From: DASSRQ01 sp035701665
GTDB lineage: Bacteria > Vulcanimicrobiota > Vulcanimicrobiia > Vulcanimicrobiales > Vulcanimicrobiaceae
Reading direction: 5' to 3'
NCBI GenBank assembly: GCA_035701665.1
Contig: DASSRQ010000070.1
Location: forward strand, 1-16,930
Length of the DNA: 16,930 nt
The notes beneath the pieces are model-generated. The model was not told where the DNA came from. It ran no database searches and saw nothing but the letters and a program-made list of their open reading frames with translations. Positions 1-6,978 of this stretch are shown here, piece by piece. A program made the position numbers and the translations under genes. How positions within the stretch are numbered: position 1 is the first letter of the stretch; each line of letters begins with the position of its first letter.

Positions 1-4
1 GATA

Positions 5-559
5 TTAGGGGCTGTATCGAACTTTGTCAATACAACCTAATGCACCGGCCATTACCAATTTGTGATCCGCCGTCCACGGCGGCCCGACCGTTTTGCGCAG
101 ATCGAGTGCCGCAGGTTCCGCAGCGGCTTGCGCTTTCTTTGCATCGAACCAATGCACGGACCAACCGCGCCCTTCGGCGGCCTTTGCGAGCGCGTCGCGG
201 TACATGACCCAATCCGCAACGTTTCGCGCGCGCACGTCTTTGATGCGTTCTTCAATCGTTGGCGGGAGCGGCGGACGTTCGCGCAGAGCGACTCCGGTAA
301 CGTCCGGGAACGCCGACGCTAGTTCGTCCAATGCGGCGGCGGCGTGCTCTTCTGCCGATGCTCGAACGCGTTCGACCAGCGCCACGCCTTCGCCGGCCGG
401 AAGCATTTGCGCTTCGTGATGATGAGGAATGGCCGGCAATGCATCGTCCACGAGTTCGACGCGCCGGCGGTCGAGCAGTGTGCCATCGCGCGCGACGGTG
501 ACGAAGATCGCCCAACCGCCGTGGTCCGAGACGCCCACGACGGCTTCGCGCTTATTCAT
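5..559 (-). CDS. Conserved hypothetical protein, 184 aa
   Basis: I do not recognise a characterised family. The 184-residue soluble protein begins MNKREAVVGVSDHGGW; this hydrophobic beta-rich start could be an RNase H/actin-like first strand, which is only a guess. A charged helical middle follows, then an aromatic-rich segment around NVADWVMYRDAL and GWSVHWFDAKK, and a C-terminal GPPWTADHKLVMAGAL motif that looks conserved. No signal peptide or membrane segment is seen. I chose the ATG at 557-559. The frame stays open upstream to 721, but that part overlaps the SDR gene and is Arg-rich, low-complexity shadow coding. The gene starts 23 bases after the flippase-SDR stop, so it is probably the last gene of this operon, or a neighbour read through from it. 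The TAA stop lies at 5-7, so the gene is complete. Confidence 0.75.
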   Translation of the reverse strand: MNKREAVVGVSDHGGWAIFVTVARDGTLLDRRRVELVDDALPAIPHHHEAQMLPAGEGVALVERVRASAEEHAAAALDELASAFPDVTGVALRERPPLPPTIEERIKDVRARNVADWVMYRDALAKAAEGRGWSVHWFDAKKAQAAAEPAALDLRKTVGPPWTADHKLVMAGALGCIDKVRYSP

Positions 560-582
560 TCGCTTAGTGTGGCGGAAGCGCG

Positions 583-2682
583 CTAAGAAAGCAACTTCGA
601 AACCGATCCCCGGAAGTCGCGCGCCGCGAACGACTCGCCTTGCACGATCTCGCCGATCTCGGTCTGCTCGATTCCGTCCGCGGGTTCGTACCCCAAGCCG
701 CGGGCCCGTTTCAAACTCCACCAGCGCCGCGCATTCGCCGAAACGCCGTAGACGACGTCGCAGTGCACGCCGGGATGATCGATAGCGTTGCCGACCAGCT
801 GCGCGAGGTCGCGCGGACTAATCCAAATATGACGGTCGACTTTGTACCGCGGCCGCTCGCTCACGTGGCCTATCCGGATGCACACGATCTCCATCCCGTA
901 CTTATCCGCGTAAAACCGTGAGAGCAGCTCGCCGAAGCCTTTGGAAACCGCGTACAGCGTATCCGGCCGCATCGGAGCCGTTTCATCCAGAAACGTGCTG
1001 CGCGGATAAAACCCCGTTACGTGTCCGGTGCCCGCAAAGACGATGCGCCGCACGTTCTCCAAGCGCGCCGCTTCGAGCACGGCGTGCATGCCGTGCACGT
1101 TGGAGTCCACGATGTCGTCGAACGCCGCTTCTTTGGCAATGCCGCCCAGATGCAGCACGGCGTCGGCACCGCGAAAGATCCGGCGAAGCGAACCGAGGTT
1201 CTTCAGGTCGGCGCGGACGAACGTCTCGCCCCGCTCGAGCCTGCCGGCGCGGACGCGATCGGTCAACCGCAGATCGAACGACGTGCGCAGCAACGGCCGA
1301 AGCAGCGTCGCGACTTCTCCCGCGGCGCCCGTAACCGCGAGAACGCGGCCGGCGGGTTGTTGCACGAACCGCCGTCCCAAGCTCCGTGCAAGCACATTCC
1401 AAAGGCGCCCTACATCGGCAGCGGTCGGCAGCCAAACCTCGCGCGCGGGGACCGACGATGCGCGGCAAAACAGCGCGGTGTTTACGATCGCGCCCAAAAT
1501 ATAGGTCACGCTGGAGCCGGCAGCCGCGCCCGCCATTCCGAAGCGCGGCACGAGCGCAAAGCACGCCGCGCCTTGCACGACGATCATGACCGCATTGATC
1601 CACGTGACCATGACCGGGCGGCCGAGTTGGAACAGGAAGTAATTTGCAAACGTGCCGGCGCTTCCGAACACCAAGATGCCCGGCAGCAGATAGCGCAGCG
1701 GGACTTCTGCTCCGTCGAAGCGGCCGCCGTACACGATATGAATCAGCGGCGGACCGAGTGCGTACGCGACGATGCAAAATGCAAACGCGACCAAGAAGCC
1801 CAGACGTACGGTATCTGCCGTAATGCGCGCGCTGCGTTCGTGCGACGACGAACCGATCTCGCCGCCGACCGCGACGTTCACCGGCCGCAGAATCAAGAAC
1901 AGCATCTCGCCGAGGTTGACGGCGATCGAATAGATGCCGAACGGCGCAAGGCCGAGCAGTCCGACCAGGATCAGCGAATCGACGCGGTAATTCAGCAAGC
2001 CGAGAAACGCGTTGAGCGACGATTGGGAACCAAAATGCAGTATCGCCTTTAACCGTTTGCCCAAGCTCAGCCGCGCCTCGGGCGGTCCGGCGTCACGCGC
2101 GGACGTACGAACGGCATCCCACACCACCGCCGCCGCAACCGCGTAGTTGCACAACACCCAAACGCCGAGTGCGCCCGCCGTGCCCAGGCGCAGTACCATG
2201 CACGCGAGCGCGAGCAGCATGAACGTGGATGCACCCTGCAGCAGCGTCTGCGTGTTCATCGTGCGCAGACGCCCAAGACCGACGTAGAACCCTTGCTGCC
2301 ACGCGACGACGATCGCTGCCGGCATCGCCGCGGCACAGGCAATCGCCGCGGGCGACCAGCCGTAAAGCAATGCGTATACAACGACGCCCGCGACGCAGAA
2401 CAGCGTCAGCGCCGCGAAGATCGCGCCCAATGCCGGTAAGATGTCGCGAACGCTCAGTTTCTCGCGTGCGAGCGAAAACGTAATCGCCGTCCCGATACCG
2501 CCCGCCAACGCAACGGGGACGGACACGAGCGTCTGTACCGCGCTGTATGCGCCTTTGCCGGTAGGCCCGAGTGCGCGGGCGACCAAGATACCGCCCAAAA
2601 CGCTGAACGCCGCGACGATCATGCGCGTCGCAAACGTCTGCAGCGCTTTTTGGCCGAGCGATGGTTCAGCGGCGGGCGGCAT
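583..2682 (-). CDS. Wzx-like polysaccharide flippase fused to uronate-dehydrogenase-like SDR
   Basis: One 699-residue frame holds two complete domains. Residues 1-408 look like a MATE/MurJ-superfamily lipid-linked oligosaccharide flippase: about 12 hydrophobic segments, an N-terminal GGILVARALGPTGKGAYS, NYRVDSLILVGLLG near 231-244, and IVYGGRFDGA near 316-325. A linker at 409-446 resembles the usual cytoplasmic tail of flippases. Residues 447-699 match uronate dehydrogenase (NAD-dependent oxidation of galacturonate or glucuronate to an aldarolactone): TGAAG at 451-455, HLGG at 511-514, RIVFAGTGH with T552, FYPR at 558-561, the catalytic Y577-x-x-x-K581, RIG at 603-605 and VVYGVSAN at 643-650. 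The third glycine of the nucleotide-binding loop is Ala458. The ATG at 2680-2682 overlaps the nucleotidyltransferase gene by 17 bases. No stop lies between the domains. Internal GTG codons at V429 and V440 could give a free SDR. The fold calls are firm; substrates are unknown. Confidence 0.9.
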   Translation of the reverse strand: MPPAAEPSLGQKALQTFATRMIVAAFSVLGGILVARALGPTGKGAYSAVQTLVSVPVALAGGIGTAITFSLAREKLSVRDILPALGAIFAALTLFCVAGVVVYALLYGWSPAAIACAAAMPAAIVVAWQQGFYVGLGRLRTMNTQTLLQGASTFMLLALACMVLRLGTAGALGVWVLCNYAVAAAVVWDAVRTSARDAGPPEARLSLGKRLKAILHFGSQSSLNAFLGLLNYRVDSLILVGLLGLAPFGIYSIAVNLGEMLFLILRPVNVAVGGEIGSSSHERSARITADTVRLGFLVAFAFCIVAYALGPPLIHIVYGGRFDGAEVPLRYLLPGILVFGSAGTFANYFLFQLGRPVMVTWINAVMIVVQGAACFALVPRFGMAGAAAGSSVTYILGAIVNTALFCRASSVPAREVWLPTAADVGRLWNVLARSLGRRFVQQPAGRVLAVTGAAGEVATLLRPLLRTSFDLRLTDRVRAGRLERGETFVRADLKNLGSLRRIFRGADAVLHLGGIAKEAAFDDIVDSNVHGMHAVLEAARLENVRRIVFAGTGHVTGFYPRSTFLDETAPMRPDTLYAVSKGFGELLSRFYADKYGMEIVCIRIGHVSERPRYKVDRHIWISPRDLAQLVGNAIDHPGVHCDVVYGVSANARRWWSLKRARGLGYEPADGIEQTEIGEIVQGESFAARDFRGSVSKLLS

Positions 2683-3793
2683 ACCCGTACATTCCGTACC
2701 TGCTTCCCGCGACGAATCCGGCGAGCACCAAGCCGGCAATAGCTTTCGATCTTGCAAAGAGCGGCGTCGGCTCGCCGTTGTATGCGCGCTGCGGCGGCAG
2801 CGCATTCGCAAGCGCCGGCCGCACGAAACGTCCGCCGCCCGCAAACCACGCATCGACGAGCTGCGCGCGCGTGCGATACCGCTCGGCAAGATCTTCGCGC
2901 CAGATCGTCCATTCGGCGTACCGCTGCGCGTCGCGATCCAGCACGGCGGGCTGGCCGGCGATACGGGCCGCCAGATACAGCACGGCAAGCATGCCGATGC
3001 GCTGCAGCGGATCGGTGCGCGCGAGCGCGGCGAGATCGCGCAGCAGGTCCGGCTGCGCCCGCAGCTCGGCGGCAATCAGCACCGCATCCGACAGACGATA
3101 TAATCCGACGCCGTGAATCATCGCATGAATCGCGCGGCCGGCTCCGTTCAACACAAACGAATAGGGCCGCTCCGCGCGCGGCCGTTCGAAGTACGGAGCG
3201 AGCGTGTCAAAGTCGCTGGCGATCCGGAACGTGCCCGGAAGCGCAAGGCCGACGTGCAGTTCCAGCGTCTTGCCGCCGCCGGGCGCATCGAACGGCGCGA
3301 GGTGATGGTGATTCGCTTTATAACCTTGTGCGGTCGCTTCGTCGGTAGAGCAGCCGTAGCCGTTTTGCAGCAGCACCGCGGCGGCGCGTTCCGCATCGGC
3401 GCGGCTCACCAGCACGTCGATATCCGCGACCGGCGTCCAGCGCGCGCGAGCATCGCCGGCGTACAAGCGTCCTGCGGTCTTCAAAAACACGTGCGCGATC
3501 TGCGCCTTTTCGAACAGCGATGCGACCGCCTCGATCTGCGCTTCCAACGGCGCCGCGCCGGCAAGCGCGTGGCCCGCGTACTGCTGCAGCAGCGCGCGCA
3601 GCGGCTGCAGTGCGCCCTCGTGCACGCGATGTTCCGCGAGCGCCGCCAACAACATCGGCGCAACCTTGTGGCGCGCCGCGTGTTTGAAGACGATCTGCGC
3701 GTCGCAGCCGCGAAGCGCGGCGGCTAGCTCGGCGGCGTTTCCTTGCGCTGCCGTGCCGAGCGCATCAACCAGCCGCGCGTACGTGTATCTCAC
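2666..3793 (-). CDS. Nucleotidyltransferase family protein (PF14907-like), PadeN-type
   Basis: This 375-residue soluble protein is best placed in the uncharacterised nucleotidyltransferase group (NTP_transf_5, polymerase-beta-like fold). Visible marks are an all-helical N-terminal part with FKHAARHKVAPML near 36-48, the VFLKTAG segment around 102-108 where the family usually has LLKG, and a metal-binding D-x-D in PVADIDVLV (D124, D126). A His-rich NHHHLAPFD stretch follows, then a helical C-terminal half. Such proteins occur beside HprK-like kinases and B2 proteases in paeninodin-type lasso clusters and in some exopolysaccharide loci; their reaction is not settled. The start is GTG at 3791-3793. 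It lies inside the end of the B2 gene (29-base overlap), and the 3' end overlaps the flippase start by 17 bases, so expression is probably translationally coupled. Family confidence is good; any substrate is unknown. Confidence 0.85.
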   Translation of the reverse strand: MRYTYARLVDALGTAAQGNAAELAAALRGCDAQIVFKHAARHKVAPMLLAALAEHRVHEGALQPLRALLQQYAGHALAGAAPLEAQIEAVASLFEKAQIAHVFLKTAGRLYAGDARARWTPVADIDVLVSRADAERAAAVLLQNGYGCSTDEATAQGYKANHHHLAPFDAPGGGKTLELHVGLALPGTFRIASDFDTLAPYFERPRAERPYSFVLNGAGRAIHAMIHGVGLYRLSDAVLIAAELRAQPDLLRDLAALARTDPLQRIGMLAVLYLAARIAGQPAVLDRDAQRYAEWTIWREDLAERYRTRAQLVDAWFAGGGRFVRPALANALPPQRAYNGEPTPLFARSKAIAGLVLAGFVAGSRYGMYGYAARR

Positions 3794-4196
3794 GAATGCG
3801 TCCTTCCAGTGCAGCGGGCGGCCCTTCCAAGATACGATCGCCCAGACTTACCCATGCGTGTCCGTGCAAGCGCTGCTCGCGGTTCTCCCGGTGCTCTATA
3901 CCCAAGTGCAATCCGATCGGCTCTCCGCCCGTGTCTAAGAAACGGTAAAGAGTCAACGCACGGATATAACACGTATCGTGCGTTCGGAACTGCGGACGGC
4001 ACAGCCAGTACGTTCGCATCCGCGCGATGCGCTGCGGATCGCTGCATTTTCCGGGCATTGCGCGCAGTGCCGCGAGCAGATCGCGCACGGCGTAGGTCTC
4101 CACCATCTTCGGCGCGCGCGCGATGAACCACCCGACGCGCAGCAGCAGCGCGATGTCGTCGGGACGGCGGATCAAATTGCGGATGCCTTCTACCAC
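3765..4196 (-). CDS. Lasso peptide B2-type leader protease, transglutaminase-like (PF13471)
   Basis: The 143-residue protein matches the C-terminal McjB/B2 domain, a transglutaminase-fold cysteine protease that removes leader peptides in lasso biosynthesis. The sequence shows an N-terminal amphipathic region, then WLCRPQFRTHDTCYIRALTL with candidate catalytic Cys76, a GLHLGIEH strand, and HGHAWVSLGDRILEG with candidate His113 and Asp120, so the triad looks intact. Length fits stand-alone B2 proteins of split B1/B2 systems. A separate PqqD-like gene encoded at 6979-7392 would supply the B1/RRE part. The start is GTG at 4194-4196, overlapping the glycosyltransferase stop by 7 bases. No lasso cyclase (asparagine synthetase homologue) or precursor gene is visible nearby, so the substrate is open. 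A different peptide or protein target is possible. Confidence 0.85.
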   Translation of the reverse strand: MVEGIRNLIRRPDDIALLLRVGWFIARAPKMVETYAVRDLLAALRAMPGKCSDPQRIARMRTYWLCRPQFRTHDTCYIRALTLYRFLDTGGEPIGLHLGIEHRENREQRLHGHAWVSLGDRILEGPPAALEGRIREIHVRAAG

Positions 4197-5068
4197 CGGC
4201 GGCGCTCGCGCGGATTATAAAACGTGCGAACGAAACCGGCATGCTGCGCGGCGACGCGCACGAATTGCCCTTGACGCAGAATCCGTTCGTCGCCGCCGGC
4301 CGGCAGCAGCGCGCGCCAAGCCTTACAGGCGACTTCCCACAGCGAACGCAGCTCCCGCGCAATCGTCCACGGCAACTCACGGCGATGCGCGAGAACGAAC
4401 TGCGCGTACCCGACGCCGTAGTAAAACTGCTGTTTGCGGTACGCGCGCCAATCGGTGCGATGCTTGTGCATGATCAGCGCTCGCGCTTCGTACGGAAACG
4501 CCCCCGGATGCGCGCGGCGCAACCGCGTGTGCAGATCGCACGCGTCGTACGTCGCGTAACGGCGGTCGAATCCGCCCGCTTTCTCGAGCGCCTCTCGGCT
4601 ATAGAGAACGTTGGCGGTCGGCGCAAACGGAAAACGCGGATGCTGCAGCGAGCGGATCGCGTCGAGTCCGCCCATCAGATCGACGAACCGCGCCGCCGGC
4701 GTCTGCGACTTCAAGCCGATGGTCTTACCGGCCGCGCCGAGAGCACCCGGAACGCTTTGCGCAGCCTGCAGCAACGCGGCAAGCCATCCGCGCGAAGCCA
4801 CGCAATCCGAATCGGTAAAGGCGACCCACGTTCCCCGCGCCGCAGCGATGCCCGTATTGCGCGCCGCCGGAGCCCCGCCGTTCGGCTGGCGGATCAGCTG
4901 CACGCCCGCGTCGAGCGCGATCTGCGCCGACGCGTCGCTGGAGCCGTCGTCTACCACGATGATCTCGTACCGTTCGCGCGGCAGCGTCTGCGTCTGCAGC
5001 GACTGCAAGCACGTCTTCAGCGTGTCCGCGCCGTTGTAGACCGGAACGACGATCGATACGTCAACCAT
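4190..5068 (-). CDS. Family 2 glycosyltransferase (second of tandem pair)
   Basis: This is a 292-residue GT-A fold glycosyltransferase. It opens MVDVSIVVPVYNGADTLK, followed by EIIVVDDGSSD (35-45) for nucleotide binding, GAPAARNTGIAAARG (65-79) and the metal-binding FTDSDC with D86 and D88. Acceptor-side motifs are FPFAP at 146-150 and AGGFDRRYATYDACDL near 164-179. The C-terminal 90 residues are basic and aromatic with no clear membrane segment, so I expect a cytoplasmic or membrane-associated enzyme adding a sugar to a lipid-, glycan- or peptide-linked acceptor. The ATG at 5066-5068 has an AGGAGG five bases upstream and overlaps the preceding glycosyltransferase by 8 bases. The frame stays open upstream to 5158, but this is shadow sequence over the neighbour. 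It shares FPFAPxxN and the AGG block with that neighbour, suggesting an old duplication. Confidence 0.92.
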   Translation of the reverse strand: MVDVSIVVPVYNGADTLKTCLQSLQTQTLPRERYEIIVVDDGSSDASAQIALDAGVQLIRQPNGGAPAARNTGIAAARGTWVAFTDSDCVASRGWLAALLQAAQSVPGALGAAGKTIGLKSQTPAARFVDLMGGLDAIRSLQHPRFPFAPTANVLYSREALEKAGGFDRRYATYDACDLHTRLRRAHPGAFPYEARALIMHKHRTDWRAYRKQQFYYGVGYAQFVLAHRRELPWTIARELRSLWEVACKAWRALLPAGGDERILRQGQFVRVAAQHAGFVRTFYNPRERRRW

Positions 5069-5951
5069 GCCCGCCTCCTGCGTAACGGCGTCGCGCGAAC
5101 CCAAGCCAGAAGTTGCGCGTCCAGAGCCAGTGATAGCGCATGAACTCGCCGCGCGCATCGTCGATCAGGCGAAGACGGCGCCCGATCTTTGCAGCCGCGG
5201 GATAAAATGCGCGCGTCGCAATCACGCCCGCCAGGTGAAACGCCTTCCGCGCATTCCATTCGATCTCGTCCGGATACATGCTGTAAAGATCGGCGACGCC
5301 CGCGCCGTAGCTGCGCGCTTGCCGCACCAGCGCTTTATCGTCGGCGCGCGCGTGATGGTACAGCACGGCGCGTTCGCAGTACTGCACGGTCGTTCCGAAC
5401 GTCTTTGCGATGCGGTGCGAGAAGTCGACGTCCTCGCCCGTAATGAGTTTTTCGTTCCAGCCGCCTGCGGTAAATGCCGCGCGGCGGCGCACCGCCAGAT
5501 TCAGCGACGGCGCGAACGGAAACGGCGTCCGCTTCACGGCGAGCGCGGCATCGTACAGGCCGATCTGCTGAACGTACCGTTCCGCAGCGGTCTTCGGCGG
5601 ATAGCAGATCGTGCGCCCGGCCGCGATGACCGCTGCGGGATCCTCAAACGCCTTTACGAGTTCGCAGAGCCAGCGGCGGCTGGGAACGGTGTCCGCGTCC
5701 AGGTGCGCGACGATCTCGCCGGATGCGGCACGCAATCCGCAGTTGCGCGCGGCAGCCGGCCCGCGCGTGGATTCGTGTACGACTTTTGCGCCGTAATCGA
5801 GCGCGATCTGCGCGGTCGCATCGGTAGAGGCGTTGTCCGCAACGACGATCTCGAAGTCGCCGATACCGGCTTGCGCGCGCAAAGCCTTGAGCGTCTCGCC
5901 GATCTGCGCCTGCGCATTGTAGGCCGGGATGACGACGCTCACGCTCGTCAT
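5061..5951 (-). CDS. Family 2 glycosyltransferase (first of tandem pair)
   Basis: This is a 296-residue GT-A fold enzyme. Signatures are MTSVSVVIPAYNAQAQI at the start, FEIVVADNASTD (33-44), GPAAARNCGLRAASGEI (64-80), the metal-binding HLDADT with D85 and D87, FPFAP near 144-148, and the catalytic-base region GEDVDFSHR with E173 and D174, which is better preserved here than in its neighbour. A C-terminal basic, Trp- and Tyr-rich tail follows (HWLWTRNFWLGFARRR), probably for membrane contact. The start is ATG at 5949-5951. It overlaps the kinase stop in a classic ATGA arrangement, so translation is coupled. Sugar and acceptor cannot be read from sequence. Position between an HprK-like kinase and a B2 protease ties it to the same product as the rest of the operon. 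Confidence 0.92.
   Translation of the reverse strand: MTSVSVVIPAYNAQAQIGETLKALRAQAGIGDFEIVVADNASTDATAQIALDYGAKVVHESTRGPAAARNCGLRAASGEIVAHLDADTVPSRRWLCELVKAFEDPAAVIAAGRTICYPPKTAAERYVQQIGLYDAALAVKRTPFPFAPSLNLAVRRRAAFTAGGWNEKLITGEDVDFSHRIAKTFGTTVQYCERAVLYHHARADDKALVRQARSYGAGVADLYSMYPDEIEWNARKAFHLAGVIATRAFYPAAAKIGRRLRLIDDARGEFMRYHWLWTRNFWLGFARRRYAGGGHG
5074..5079 (-). promoter_or_regulatory. Ribosome binding site of the second glycosyltransferase gene
   Basis: A minus-strand AGGAGG lies five bases before the ATG at 5066-5068, inside the last codons of the preceding glycosyltransferase gene. It fixes the start and indicates efficient independent re-initiation. Confidence 0.75.
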
Positions 5952-6973
5952 AGCAACGCTTCTTCTACCGCTTGCAGCCAATCGGGACGCGCATACGCAT
6001 CGTCGCCAATTTCAAGCGTGACGCCGGTTACCGCGGCCGCGCATGCGGCGGCTTCGCGCACGATCCAGGCGGCGATATCGCGGTCGGCGGGCAGCACGAT
6101 CTGTTTCAGCAGCGTCGGCAGCGTTTCGTGTTTGGGCATCGCCCGCGCGACGATGCCTTCGACGTTCGGATTGCGCTGCACGCTGACGATATGCGTGGGA
6201 ACGGCCCGCCCGATTGCAGTTCCCGGTGCAATGCTGTCCAACGGCACGCGACGCTTCACGGTCCAGGCAGAGTACCGCGGAAGCGCATCCAAATCGCCGA
6301 AGTCGAACCAGCGGCGCGTTGCCGGATCGAGATTGAACGTCTGCAGCAGCGAGCGTACGCGGATGCGGCCCAGGTCGCGGCGCATCAGGAGCTTGTCGTC
6401 GCCCAATGTTTGCCAGCCGCTGTGCATCAACGCCGTCGTCAGCGTGCTCTTGCCGCCGCCCGATGCCGCGCACAGAATCGCGCACGTGTTTTCTTTGACC
6501 ACCGCGCCCGCGTGCAGGGCGACGTAACCTTCTTCCCGCCACCCGACGGTGCAGATCAGCGAGAAGAGATCTTCCATGTCGCCGATCTCCGGTTCGCCGA
6601 ACTCGGTTTCGGGCGGAACGTCGATGCGCCACTCGTCGCTCTCGCGCTTGCAGTGGCCGGCGGCAACGAATCCGTACTGCGTATCGGCAAGATAGCGCGG
6701 ACCGCTGCGGTCGACGCTCATGTGCGCCGCGGCGAGAAAACTGCCGTACGAAACATCGCCGCTGCGATGCCGGCGCATCGTAATCTCGACGTTGCGCGGC
6801 GCATGCTCCCACCTGCGGCTGAACAGATCGAGATAACTCTGCGCCACCGACGCAAGCGCCTCGTCTTCCGCGCGCACGGTAATATTCAGCGGCCCAGCCT
6901 GCCCCTTTATGTCATCCTGAGCCCACCTGTCACCCTGAGCCCGTCGAAGGGCGCCTGAGCTTGTCGAAGGCAC
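5948..6973 (-). CDS. HPr-kinase-like serine kinase (HprK-related, lasso/EPS type)
   Basis: This is a P-loop kinase related to HPr kinase/phosphorylase, up to 341 residues long. It has LHAGAVV (153-159), a Walker A segment AASGGGKSTL (169-178), and GDDKLL (191-196) matching the paired aspartates of HprK. A C-terminal region follows that I cannot assign to the HPr-phosphorylase signature. In paeninodin clusters a relative phosphorylates a serine of the precursor peptide; 'HprK-related' kinases also accompany PqqD-like proteins at exopolysaccharide loci. The first Gly of Walker A is Ala here. The start is uncertain. GTG at 6971-6973 is 5 bases after the PqqD stop, but the first 27 codons are encoded by a dispersed-repeat sequence. 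Homology seems to begin at LNITVRAEDE (residue 29), so a start near 6892 (CTG) or GTG at 6877 is possible. Confidence 0.85.
   Translation of the reverse strand: MPSTSSGALRRAQGDRWAQDDIKGQAGPLNITVRAEDEALASVAQSYLDLFSRRWEHAPRNVEITMRRHRSGDVSYGSFLAAAHMSVDRSGPRYLADTQYGFVAAGHCKRESDEWRIDVPPETEFGEPEIGDMEDLFSLICTVGWREEGYVALHAGAVVKENTCAILCAASGGGKSTLTTALMHSGWQTLGDDKLLMRRDLGRIRVRSLLQTFNLDPATRRWFDFGDLDALPRYSAWTVKRRVPLDSIAPGTAIGRAVPTHIVSVQRNPNVEGIVARAMPKHETLPTLLKQIVLPADRDIAAWIVREAAACAAAVTGVTLEIGDDAYARPDWLQAVEEALL
6910..6973 (-). repeat. Dispersed REP-like repeat, about three units
   Basis: On the plus strand, TGTCAYCCTGAGC followed by a GTCGAAGG end occurs as a partial unit (6910-6927), a full unit (6928-6951) and a third partial unit (6954-6973). 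This motif (minus strand CCTTCGACRRGCTCAGG) is a widely seen dispersed repeat in bacterial genomes. It lies between the PqqD stop and the first kinase-homologous codon and stays open in the kinase frame, so it may add 27 residues to the kinase or displace its original start. Confidence 0.75.
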
Positions 6974-6978
6974 AACCG

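Noticed and set aside
563..587. Hairpin (CTTAGTGTG with CGCGCTAAG) as a terminator after the flippase-SDR gene
   Set aside because: In the transcribed minus-strand RNA the stem has two C-A mismatches and no U-tract follows; only the plus-strand version pairs well, through G-U wobbles.
560..721. Longer N-terminus for the hypothetical protein at the operon end
   Set aside because: The extra 54 residues are Arg-rich and overlap the end of the SDR gene in another frame; the ATG at 559 begins the plausible protein.
1021..2052. Plus-strand open frame of 343 codons
   Set aside because: It is antisense to the flippase-SDR gene, with low-complexity Arg/Gln/His composition and no domain signature.
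2683..3075. Extending the flippase N-terminus by 131 codons
   Set aside because: That part lies inside the nucleotidyltransferase gene in another frame and reads as Arg/Ser/Cys-rich nonsense; the ATG at 2682 sits just before the first flippase helix.
5067..6527. Plus-strand open frame of 486 codons
   Set aside because: It is antisense to the kinase and both glycosyltransferases, is Arg- and Ala-rich, has no family motifs, and is explained by high-GC codon structure on the opposite strand.
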